Shown here: piece by piece, positions 1 to 7,663 of the stretch
Layout: every line of letters begins with the position of its first letter
Numbering within the stretch: position 1 is the first letter of the stretch
Assembly: GCF_022179185.1 (NCBI RefSeq)
Contig: NZ_BPQJ01000024.1
Location: 44,074 to 108,073 of the forward strand
Direction: 5' to 3'
Length of the DNA stretch: 64,000 bases
From: Methylobacterium frigidaeris
GTDB taxonomy: Bacteria; Pseudomonadota; Alphaproteobacteria; Rhizobiales; Beijerinckiaceae
The notes under the pieces: model-generated
The model's database searches: none
What the model was told of the DNA's origin: nothing
The model's input: only the letters and a program-made list of their open reading frames with translations
Made by a program: the position numbers and the translations under genes

Positions 1-152
1 AGGAGGTAGCCTTCCTGGCCTACCATTTCCACTGGCCGCTCGATCAGCTCGTGGCGCTGGAACACGCCGAGCGGCGGAAGTGGGTGAGCGAAGTCTCCCG
101 CATGAACGAACAATCCATCGCCGAGGCGAAAGCGAGCCTGGAGCTGACATGA
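1..152 (+). CDS. DUF6760-type eCIS small protein (C-terminal part)
   Basis: The reading frame is open from base 3 to a TGA at 150-152 and gives the last 49 residues of a small protein; the start lies upstream of the window. The visible part, with AYHFHWPLDQL followed by LEHAERRKWV and a charged helix, matches my recollection of the short DUF6760 proteins found between the tube/sheath genes and the baseplate genes of phage-tail-like injection systems. Its molecular role is not known; it is presumably structural or an assembly factor. The stop overlaps the next start codon (ATGA at 149-152), so the two genes are probably translationally coupled. Family assignment is by pattern recognition only. 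Confidence 0.65.
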   Translation, partial: EVAFLAYHFHWPLDQLVALEHAERRKWVSEVSRMNEQSIAEAKASLELT

Positions 153-922
153 CGCGGCTGGAATTGCGCGACGACATCGGCGGAAAGATCGCGAGCCGGC
201 ATGGCGGCTTCGCCGCCCGTCTGGCCGGACGCCACGCCCTCGCCCGAGCGCGGGCCTCGGCCGCCCCCATGACGCATCACGCAGCGCGGCGCTCGTCGCT
301 GATCCTGCACCTCCGGTCGACGCTCAGCGTCGCGCCGCGCTTCGACCTGTCGCTGACCATCGCGGGCATTCTGCGGGAGGCGGCACGCCCGGCCGCAGAG
401 ACGGTGCCGCCCGCCCGCATCGCAGCGGTGGCCGCGACGATCCGTGAGCGCGCCGCGTCGTCGCGTGCTCTGGAAGCGCCGCGCCGCGCGCTGCTCGCGC
501 GGTCCGATGCATTCCGGACTCCGCCCGTCGCGCGCGAGATGCGCCTCAGCACCGTCCGTGAGACCGTGTTCCGGACGCGAACGGTCGGTGCTCCCGCGCC
601 GGGGGGCCATCCTGCGGCCCCGCCCGACGCCCGTGCCGTGCACCGTGACGCACCTTCCGCCGGCGGGCGCCGCGATTTCGCCGTCGCGGCGCTGCCGCGC
701 GCGATGGCGCGGCCGGACGCCCAGCCGCTCGCGGCGGCGATCGGGCGGCTCGAGGCGGCGGTCGACAAGCTCGCGGGCGGGGCCCGGCAGGAGGCGCTGC
801 GATCCGCCGCCGAGAGCGTCGCGCCGATGCCGCCGGTCGATCCGCGGCGGATCGCCGACGAGGTCCTGCGGACCCTCGACCATCGCGTCGTCGCGATGCG
901 CGAGCGGATGGGGCGGAGGTAG
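149..922 (+). CDS. eCIS-associated protein of unknown function (257 aa)
   Basis: I do not recognise a family. The protein is very rich in Arg, Ala and Pro, lacks an obvious signal peptide or membrane segment, and ends in an amphipathic helix (about residues 190-255) that could be a coiled coil. I chose the ATG at 149 because it overlaps the preceding stop in an ATGA arrangement; an in-frame upstream start near base 80 would lie inside the previous gene. The gene sits between the DUF6760-type gene and the LysM tube protein, a position in which other eCIS loci carry poorly conserved proteins. A structural or chaperone role is therefore likely but inferred from position alone. Confidence 0.6.
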   Translation: MTRLELRDDIGGKIASRHGGFAARLAGRHALARARASAAPMTHHAARRSSLILHLRSTLSVAPRFDLSLTIAGILREAARPAAETVPPARIAAVAATIRERAASSRALEAPRRALLARSDAFRTPPVAREMRLSTVRETVFRTRTVGAPAPGGHPAAPPDARAVHRDAPSAGGRRDFAVAALPRAMARPDAQPLAAAIGRLEAAVDKLAGGARQEALRSAAESVAPMPPVDPRRIADEVLRTLDHRVVAMRERMGRR

Positions 923-924
923 CT

Positions 925-1578
925 ATGGCGCTCGTCAAGGCGACCATCACCACCGAGCATTCGGGCGCCGTGGTTTCCGTGATGTTCAATCCGGAGGAAT
1001 ACGCGGTCAATCAGGACAACACTTTCGCGTCGCAGAGCATTCCCGGCCTCAGCGGTCCGGTCATCCAATTCGCGCACGGAGGTTCGCGCACGCTCGACGT
1101 GGAATTGCTGTTCGATACCTACGAGCAGCAGAGGGACGTGCGGCAGGAAACCGAGAAGCTGCTCAAGCTGATGCGGATCGACCCGGAGCTGCACGCCCCG
1201 CCGATCCTGAGGGTCGAGTGGGCATCGCTGCAGTTCCGCTGCGTGCTGACCCGCGCCAACCAGCGCTTCATCCTGTTCCTCGCCGACGGGCGGCCGGTCC
1301 GGGCGCGCGTCACGACGAGCTTCCAGGAATTCATCGATCCCGAGCGCGAAGCCAAGGAGGTCAGCCGCCAGACCGCCGACTACACCAAGCTTCACACGGT
1401 GGCGCAGGGCGAGACGCTGAGCGCGATCGCCGGCCGGAAATACGGCGATCCGCGCCTGTGGCGGGTGCTGGCCGTGGCCAACGGCATGGACGATCCCTTC
1501 GACCTCCGGGCCGGCCGCGCCCTCGTCGTCCCCGCCATCCCCTACGTCGACGCCGAGACCGGGGAGCTCGTCACTTGA
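925..1578 (+). CDS. eCIS tube-baseplate adaptor with LysM domain (Afp7-like)
   Basis: This 217-residue protein resembles the CIS tube-protein N-terminal family fused to LysM, as in Afp7/PVC7 and related to T4 gp53. The N-terminal part (about 1-130) carries the FNPEEY motif and a LDVELLFDTYE segment typical of that family. A LysM domain follows at about 152-205 (YTKLHTVAQGETLSAIAGRK onward). In known particles this protein links the inner tube to the baseplate hub. It begins two bases after the upstream stop and its own stop overlaps the next start (TTGATG), which fits a single operon. Function is inferred from family and from the ordered neighbours. Confidence 0.88.
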   Translation: MALVKATITTEHSGAVVSVMFNPEEYAVNQDNTFASQSIPGLSGPVIQFAHGGSRTLDVELLFDTYEQQRDVRQETEKLLKLMRIDPELHAPPILRVEWASLQFRCVLTRANQRFILFLADGRPVRARVTTSFQEFIDPEREAKEVSRQTADYTKLHTVAQGETLSAIAGRKYGDPRLWRVLAVANGMDDPFDLRAGRALVVPAIPYVDAETGELVT

Positions 1579-2798
1579 TGGGCGCCTATCCCCGATACGC
1601 CCCGGAATACGCGCTCAGGATCGACGACGCGCCGATCCCGGCGGCCCTGCGCGGCTGCATCGCCAGCCTCACCTACGAGGACGGCATCGACGGCGCCGAC
1701 AGGGTCGAGATCACGATCGCCAATCCCTCCCTCACCTGGCTCGACCATCCGCTGCTCGCCGTCGACCAGCCCCTGTCGCTCGCCATCGGCTATGCGGGCG
1801 AGACTCTGGAGGAGGTCTTCACCGGCGAGATCACCGGCGTCGCCCCGAGCTTCCCGTCCGGCGGCATGCCGATGATCACCGTCACCGCGCACGACTTCCT
1901 GCAGCGGCTGACGCAAGGGACCAAGGACCGCGGCTTCAGGGTCAGCATTCCGAGCATCGGCAACTTCCCGCTGCCGGACCCGCTGGTTGCCGCCATCGTC
2001 AGCGGGACCAACGCGCTGATCCCCGACATCGACCCGATCGGCGGGGCGCTCTCGACGCTGGTGTCGCTCGCGACGTTCCTCAGCTTCCCGCAATTCGCTC
2101 AGAAATCGGTCAGGCTGCAGACATCGGAGAGCGACTTCGACTTTCTGAAGCGCGTATCGAGGGAGAACGGTTGGGAGATCTTCATCGATCATTCGGCCGA
2201 GCCCAAGGGCCGCGTGCTGCGCTTCCAGTTCCTGCTGCAGGACTATTCGGCGAGCGTCGAGCTCGACTGGGGATCCTCGCTGATCGAGTTCACGCCGCGG
2301 CTGACGACCGTCGGCGACATCTTCGGGGTCAGCGCGCGCGTCTGGGTCGACAGCATCGGCGTCGAGTTCGTGATCATCGTCTCCTGGGACTACGACCGCG
2401 CCTCGCTCGATGTCCAGATCTACCCGAACCTGGTCGGCAAGATCGACGACCTGATCGGTCCGGCGAACGCCAAGAAGACCCTCACCGTCAAGCCGACCGG
2501 CTACGCCACCGCCCCGCGCAAGATACTCGGCGAGCTGCTGCCGCGCCTCAACGGCCGGCAGACCGGCCGCGGCAGCGCGATCGGCAACCCGCGGATCAAG
2601 TCCGCCAAGGTGTGCCGGCTCGGCAACCTCGGCGGCCAGTTCGGCGGGCTCTATCGCATCACCTCAGCGAGCCACACCTTCGATTCCAGCGGCTACCGCA
2701 CCTCCTTCGAGGCCCGCAAGGAGGTCTGGTTCGGCTCGGTGCCCTTGCCTTTCTCCGCTCCAAACTACCGGCCGCTCACCGGCCAGTTCGCACGCTGA
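1578..2798 (+). CDS. Spike/hub protein, phage late control D (gpD) family
   Basis: A 406-residue protein resembling phage gpD and the N-terminal half of VgrG/Afp8, which form the trimeric hub on which the tube sits. The segment FLKRVSRENGWEIFID and the preceding region match the gpD/gp27-like fold family. ATG 1578 overlaps the previous TGA; longer in-frame extensions upstream would run through two other genes and are not credible. The next gene encodes the OB-fold and needle half, so in this locus the VgrG-like spike is split into two proteins instead of the single Afp8 chain. It is expected in the assembled particle, not in the envelope. Confidence 0.88.
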   Translation: MGAYPRYAPEYALRIDDAPIPAALRGCIASLTYEDGIDGADRVEITIANPSLTWLDHPLLAVDQPLSLAIGYAGETLEEVFTGEITGVAPSFPSGGMPMITVTAHDFLQRLTQGTKDRGFRVSIPSIGNFPLPDPLVAAIVSGTNALIPDIDPIGGALSTLVSLATFLSFPQFAQKSVRLQTSESDFDFLKRVSRENGWEIFIDHSAEPKGRVLRFQFLLQDYSASVELDWGSSLIEFTPRLTTVGDIFGVSARVWVDSIGVEFVIIVSWDYDRASLDVQIYPNLVGKIDDLIGPANAKKTLTVKPTGYATAPRKILGELLPRLNGRQTGRGSAIGNPRIKSAKVCRLGNLGGQFGGLYRITSASHTFDSSGYRTSFEARKEVWFGSVPLPFSAPNYRPLTGQFAR

Positions 2799-2811
2799 AG
2801 GAGGTCGCGTC

Positions 2812-3474
2812 ATGAGCCAGTCGGTCAGGCAGCTCGCGGGCGTCGCGGACGGACCGCTTCCGGACGAGTTCGCGATCGCGCCGGGTGTCGTCACGAACAA
2901 CGTCGACATGATCGCCGAGGGCCGCGTGCAGGTACATATCGCGTCCGCGCCGGGCATTGATCCGTGGGCGCGGCTGTCGAGCGTCGGCGGGGGCTCCGGC
3001 CGCGGATTCTACTGGGTGCCGCAGCTGCACGACGAGGTGCTCGTCGCCTTCGCGCAGAACGATCCGAACTCGGCCTACGTGCTCGGCGGGCTCTGGAGTA
3101 CGCTGTCCCGGCCGCCCTCGCTCGTGCCGGTCGAGGCGCCGACCAAGCGCGTGATCAAGACCGGCGTCGCCGCCGGGATCGGCCACGAGATCGAGTTCGA
3201 CGACGCCCTGCAGTCGGTCTCGATCACCACCTCGACGATGCAGAAGCTCACGCTCGACCCCCTCGCCATCACGTTGAGCAACCTCGCCGGGACGCTCAAG
3301 ATCTCGCTCGACAACACGACCCAGTCGATCTCGATCCAGGCCGTCAACAGCATCGACCTCAAGGCGACCGAGATCTCGCTGACCGGTGCGTCGGTCGCGA
3401 TCAAGGCGGGCAGTGTGTCCGTCACGTCGGCCGGGCCGTGCACGGTCACCGGCCTTCCCATCAAGCTGAATTGA
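2812..3474 (+). CDS. Baseplate assembly protein V / spike OB-fold (gpV-like)
   Basis: This 220-residue protein has the gpV/gp5 OB-fold signature: a GRVQVHI strand, GRGFYWVPQLHDEVLVAF and the DPNSAYVLGGLW segment (about 40-95). A C-terminal run of alternating beta residues (about 135-215) looks like the trimeric beta-helix needle. An AAGGAGG ribosome-binding site precedes ATG 2812. With the preceding gpD-like protein it would form the puncturing spike, and the PAAR protein encoded next would cap it. The split arrangement is common in phages and in some eCIS lineages. Confidence 0.88.
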   Translation: MSQSVRQLAGVADGPLPDEFAIAPGVVTNNVDMIAEGRVQVHIASAPGIDPWARLSSVGGGSGRGFYWVPQLHDEVLVAFAQNDPNSAYVLGGLWSTLSRPPSLVPVEAPTKRVIKTGVAAGIGHEIEFDDALQSVSITTSTMQKLTLDPLAITLSNLAGTLKISLDNTTQSISIQAVNSIDLKATEISLTGASVAIKAGSVSVTSAGPCTVTGLPIKLN

Positions 3475-3484
3475 GGAGGCCGGC

Positions 3485-3766
3485 ATGCCGTTCGCTGCGC
3501 GCGTCGGGGATCCGACCGGCCATCCCGGTGCCATCGTGGGGCCCGGCGTCCTGACGGTCCTGATCGGCGGCCTGCCGGCCGCCGTCCAGGGCGACCTGCA
3601 TGGCTGCACCATGCCGCCGCCGGCGGGGCCGCATCCGCCGAGCCCGATCGCCAAGGGCAGCCTGACGGTGCTGATCGGCGGGCGGGGTGCCGCGCGGGTC
3701 GGCGACGTGTCCGGCTGCGGCTCGCCGATCCTCGCCGGCATGCCGCTCGTCGAGATAGGCGGCTGA
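3485..3766 (+). CDS. PAAR-motif spike tip protein
   Basis: A 93-residue PAAR protein, the sharp metal-stabilised tip that sits on the needle. Candidate zinc ligands are His13, His39, Cys41 and Cys78, spaced as in PAAR domains. Two copies of the LTVLIGG strand (residues 23-29 and 60-66) and a central Pro-rich loop support the fold. A GAGGAGG ribosome-binding site lies immediately upstream. No C-terminal extension is present, so this tip does not itself carry an effector domain. The gene follows the needle gene and precedes gp25, the usual eCIS order. Confidence 0.92.
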   Translation: MPFAARVGDPTGHPGAIVGPGVLTVLIGGLPAAVQGDLHGCTMPPPAGPHPPSPIAKGSLTVLIGGRGAARVGDVSGCGSPILAGMPLVEIGG

Positions 3767-3767
3767 G

Positions 3768-4214
3768 ATGCCCGATCCGGCGCGCGCCTTCCTCGGACGC
3801 GGATGGGCCTTCCCCCCGGCCGTCGCCGGGCGCGACGTCGCCATGGCGGCGTACGAGGAGGACATCCGCCAGGCGGTGCTGATCATCCTCGGCACCGACC
3901 GGGAGGAGCGCGTGATGCGGCCCGACTTCGGCGCCGGCCTCTCCTCCTTCCTGTTCGAGCCGATCGGCATCGGACTCGCCGAGCGGCTGCGCACGCGGGT
4001 GCTCGAGGCGCTGGTCGATTGGGAGGCGCGCATCATCGTCGAGCAAGTCCTGGTCGCGCCGATGACCGGGCAGACGCCGGAAGCGGCCGTGCCCGACGGT
4101 TTCCGGCCGGTCCCGGCCGGTGCGGCGCTGCTCGTCTCGATCGAGTATCGCGTGCGGGCGACCAACGCGGTCCGCAACCTGGTCTTCCCCTTCTACCTGG
4201 ACGAGGGCCGCTAG
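3768..4214 (+). CDS. gp25/gpW-family baseplate wedge protein (Afp9-like)
   Basis: A 148-residue protein with the hallmark gp25 pattern: YEEDIRQAVLIILGT, then EERVMRPDFGAGLSSFLFEP at about residues 26-65. gp25-family proteins form the inner baseplate wedge and contain the EPR-like element that nucleates sheath assembly. The gene starts one base after the PAAR stop and is followed after one base by the first large baseplate gene. I start at ATG 3768; an internal ATG at the AMAAYEE segment would shorten the N-terminus by about 25 residues. Confidence 0.93.
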   Translation: MPDPARAFLGRGWAFPPAVAGRDVAMAAYEEDIRQAVLIILGTDREERVMRPDFGAGLSSFLFEPIGIGLAERLRTRVLEALVDWEARIIVEQVLVAPMTGQTPEAAVPDGFRPVPAGAALLVSIEYRVRATNAVRNLVFPFYLDEGR

Positions 4215-4215
4215 C

Positions 4216-7200
4216 ATGACCATCTGGCCCGCCTCCGTCCCGGACGAGCACGCCTTCGAGCAGGAGTTCGCCGCGCGCGCGGCCGGCTACGTTCCAGGCT
4301 GGACTCCCGGCGAGCTGGGACCGGGCCGCGCCATGACGGCGATCCTCGCGCATTACCTGCGCGCCGTCGCCGCGCGACTGGAGCAGGCGCCGGAGAAGAA
4401 CGCGTTCGCCCTGCTCGACCTCGCCGGCCTCGGCCCCGCGCCGCCGCAATCGGCGCGCGCGCCGATGATCATCCGCCTGTCGAAGGACGCGGTCTCCGGA
4501 ACGGCGCCGGCGGGCACGCCCGTCTCCGCGCCCCCGCCGCCCGGCCAGTCGAGCCCGATCGTGTTCGAGACCGAGCAGGCGGTCGGCCTCACGGCCGCGC
4601 GCGTGGCGCAGGTCGCGAGCCTGTGGCCGGAGCGCGACCAGTATATTGACCACACCGGCGAGCTCGCGGCGGGACGGCCGGCGCGGCTGTTCGCGCGCGA
4701 TCTGCTCCAGCCGATCCCCCACCGGATCTACATCGCGCACCGGACCCTGCTCGCGCTGTCCGGCGCCGTCGACCTCGCGGTCGAGATCCGCCTCGCACGG
4801 CCGAGCGCGGAGAAGCTCGGGATCGACTGGCGCTACTGGGACGGCGAGGTGTGGCGCGGCTTCCTCGACTTCCCGGACGGGACGAGGGACGTCGGGGAGG
4901 ACGCCCGATCCGACGACCACAGCGTCGACGGCACCGACGGGCTGCGCCGGACGGGCGTCGTCCGGTTGAGGGCAGCCTGCGCCCAGTCGGTCGAGAATGC
5001 GGTCGACGGCCTCTCCGGGTTCTGGATCCGCGGCAGCCTCGCCGAGCCCCTGCTGCCCGATCCGGACCTCGCCGCCTCGATCGACCGCTCGACCGAGCTG
5101 CCGGCGATCGAGACCGTCCGCATCAGCGCGGTCTCCGTACGCAGGTTCGACGCGCAGCTCGACATCAGGCCGATGGCCGGCCGGATCGAAGGGGGGGGCG
5201 TCCTGCTCGCCGCGACGGGCTCGATCTCCGGCATGAGCGGTCGCGTCGTCAACGAGGCCGACGAGGCTCTCCGCGGGGCGGTCGTCTCGCTTCACCGCGC
5301 CGACGCGGACGCCGCCGTCGCGATCTCCCAGCCGACCGGCGACGACGGCTTCTTCCAGCTCGGCCTGGCGGACGCCGTGCAGGCGGGCGGCCATCTGCGC
5401 GTCACCTTCTCGGACGTGGTCGCCGAGATCCCGCTGCCGAGCCCGCTGCCTGACGCCTATGCGCGATCCGTGCTGACAATTTTGCTGAAGGGCGCGACGC
5501 CCGACAAGGCCTTCGCCGACGGGACCGCGATCGATCTCTCGAAGCCGTTCCTGCCGTTCGGCGCGCAGCCGCAGCCCGGCTCGACCTTCGCCTTCACGAG
5601 CGCCGAGATCTTCTCGAAGCCCGGCGCCGAAATGCGGATCTACCTGCCCCGCACCAAGGGCCCCCAGGACGTCGCTCCGCCCTCCGGCGCGAGCGCCATG
5701 CCGCATCGGCTCGCCTGGGAATACTGGAACGGCCGGGCATGGGCGCCGCTCGGCGTCGCCGGCGCGCAGGTCGGCCAGACGCTCGACTTCGCCCGCTCCG
5801 AGATCGTCGACATCGTCGTGCCCGACGACATGGAGCCGGTCAGCCTGAACGACGTCGTGGCGCGCTGGATGCGCGTGCGGATCGTCAGCGGCGGCTACGG
5901 CTACAGGCAGACGATCGTGTGGCTCGGCGTCCACGAGCAGAGCAACGAGATGACGGTGACCGTGACGCAGCCGCCGGCGCTGGCGGCTGTCGCCATGGGT
6001 TATGTCTGGCAGCACGGTCCGTTCCGTCCCGAGCGGGTGCTGACCGAGAACGACTTCGCCTTCGCCGACCGGACGGAGGAGACGACCTGGCCGGGCCGGA
6101 GCTACGAGCCCTTCACGCCGAGCGGGGACGCGGCGCCCACGCTCTATGTCGGCCTCGACGCGAGGCCGCCTGCCGACGTGCTCTCGCTGTTCCTCGACCT
6201 CGAGGAGGACCGGCTCGACCCGGTCGGCCCCTCGCTCGAATGGGAGTGCTTCGACGGTGGCGGGTGGCGCCGCCTGTCGGCGCAGGACGAGACCGGGAGC
6301 CTGCGCGCGCCCGGCATCGTCTCGCTGCTGGGCGCCGAGCGCTCCGTCGCGACGCCGCGCTTCGGCGCGCCTCTGCACTGGGTCCGCGCTCGCCTGCGGC
6401 GCAGCGAGGCGCCGGGTGCGCCGAACCTCGCGGCGATCGCACCGAACGCGGTCTGGGCGAGCGAGCGCCGCACCCTGCGGGACGTCGCGATCGGATCGAG
6501 CGACGGCACGCCGGGCCAGCGCTTCACGATCGCGCAGGTCCCCGTGCTCGCCGACGAATGGATCGAGGTGCGCGAGAGCCTCGGACCGCGAGCGCGCACC
6601 GACTGGCGGCTGATCGCGCGCCAGCTGGCGGGCATCGACGACCTCGCGATCGCGGCGATTGGCGACGCGCTGAACCGCGCCTCGCCCGACCCGGACGTCG
6701 TCTACGGTCCGCTCCGGCTCCGGCGCGACGCCAAGCAGCAACCGGTCGAGGTCTGGGTCCGATGGACGGGCGTCGCGAGCCTGCTCGCGGCCGGCCCCTC
6801 GGACCGCGTCTATGCGCTCGATCGGCTCCGGGGCCGGCTGTTCTTCGGCGATGGCCATCGGGGCCGCACGCCACCCGTGGGCGCGGCGATCCTGGCGCGG
6901 CGGCTCCAGACCGGCGGCGGCTCGCGGGGCAACCTGCCGGCCAGGGCGATCTCCCAGTTGATCGGCGCGGTCGCTGGCGCCGAGGAGGTCTACAACGTGA
7001 AGCCGTCCGAAGGCGGCTCGGACGGCGAATCCCCCGCAGCCTTCCGCCGGCGTGGTCCGATGGCGCTCGCCCATCGCGGCCGGGCGGTGACGGCGCGCGA
7101 CATCGAGGCGCTGGCGCTGGAGGCCTCCGCCGCCGTCGCCCTCGCCCGCGTGCTGCCGCTGCGCGGCGCCAACGGGCGCAGCCAGGCCGGCCGCGTGACC

Positions 7201-7662
7201 GTCGTGATCGTCCCCGCGAGCGCGGAGGCCCGGCCGTTCCCGACCCGGGGCCTGCGCCAGCGTGTGCGCGACTACGTGGCGAGCCGCGCCTCCGCGACGC
7301 TCGGCGATCCGGAGGCGCTGACCGTGACCGGTCCCGACTACACGCCGATCGGCGTCGCCGCGACGCTGGTCCCCTGGCTGTTCTCCGAGGCCGGCGACGT
7401 CGAGAAGGCGGCGCGCGCCGCACTCGCCGCCTTCCTCCATCCGCTCACCGGTGGCCCGGACGGACAGGGCTGGGACCTCGGCCGCGGCGTCCATCTCTCC
7501 GACGTCGCCGCCGTCCTGGAGCGCGTACCGGGGCTCGACCACGCCCGCGACGTCGCGCTGACGGTGGCCGGCATCCCGCAGGGCGGGGCCGCCGCCGTCG
7601 CGGCGGGCCGGATCGTCGCTGCGGGCGAGATCTCCTTCACGCTCGAAGCGCGGGAGGTTTGA
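4216..7662 (+). CDS. Large baseplate protein (baseplate J / Afp11-like) with an inserted Ig-like domain
   Basis: A 1148-residue protein in the position and size class of Afp11-type 'putative baseplate assembly protein', related to T4 gp6/baseplate J. Its C-terminal third has the family features: LFFGDGHRGRTPPVGA, GGGSRGNLPA, then AHRGRAVTARDIEALALEAS and a LTGGPDGQGW segment near the end. Residues about 335-405 (GSISGMSGRVVNEADEAL onward) look like a carboxypeptidase-regulatory or Ig-like beta-sandwich inserted in the wedge protein. ATG 4216 follows the gp25 stop by one base. The protein would form the baseplate periphery together with the next gene product. Confidence 0.85.
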   Translation: MTIWPASVPDEHAFEQEFAARAAGYVPGWTPGELGPGRAMTAILAHYLRAVAARLEQAPEKNAFALLDLAGLGPAPPQSARAPMIIRLSKDAVSGTAPAGTPVSAPPPPGQSSPIVFETEQAVGLTAARVAQVASLWPERDQYIDHTGELAAGRPARLFARDLLQPIPHRIYIAHRTLLALSGAVDLAVEIRLARPSAEKLGIDWRYWDGEVWRGFLDFPDGTRDVGEDARSDDHSVDGTDGLRRTGVVRLRAACAQSVENAVDGLSGFWIRGSLAEPLLPDPDLAASIDRSTELPAIETVRISAVSVRRFDAQLDIRPMAGRIEGGGVLLAATGSISGMSGRVVNEADEALRGAVVSLHRADADAAVAISQPTGDDGFFQLGLADAVQAGGHLRVTFSDVVAEIPLPSPLPDAYARSVLTILLKGATPDKAFADGTAIDLSKPFLPFGAQPQPGSTFAFTSAEIFSKPGAEMRIYLPRTKGPQDVAPPSGASAMPHRLAWEYWNGRAWAPLGVAGAQVGQTLDFARSEIVDIVVPDDMEPVSLNDVVARWMRVRIVSGGYGYRQTIVWLGVHEQSNEMTVTVTQPPALAAVAMGYVWQHGPFRPERVLTENDFAFADRTEETTWPGRSYEPFTPSGDAAPTLYVGLDARPPADVLSLFLDLEEDRLDPVGPSLEWECFDGGGWRRLSAQDETGSLRAPGIVSLLGAERSVATPRFGAPLHWVRARLRRSEAPGAPNLAAIAPNAVWASERRTLRDVAIGSSDGTPGQRFTIAQVPVLADEWIEVRESLGPRARTDWRLIARQLAGIDDLAIAAIGDALNRASPDPDVVYGPLRLRRDAKQQPVEVWVRWTGVASLLAAGPSDRVYALDRLRGRLFFGDGHRGRTPPVGAAILARRLQTGGGSRGNLPARAISQLIGAVAGAEEVYNVKPSEGGSDGESPAAFRRRGPMALAHRGRAVTARDIEALALEASAAVALARVLPLRGANGRSQAGRVTVVIVPASAEARPFPTRGLRQRVRDYVASRASATLGDPEALTVTGPDYTPIGVAATLVPWLFSEAGDVEKAARAALAAFLHPLTGGPDGQGWDLGRGVHLSDVAAVLERVPGLDHARDVALTVAGIPQGGAAAVAAGRIVAAGEISFTLEAREV

Positions 7663-7663
7663 G

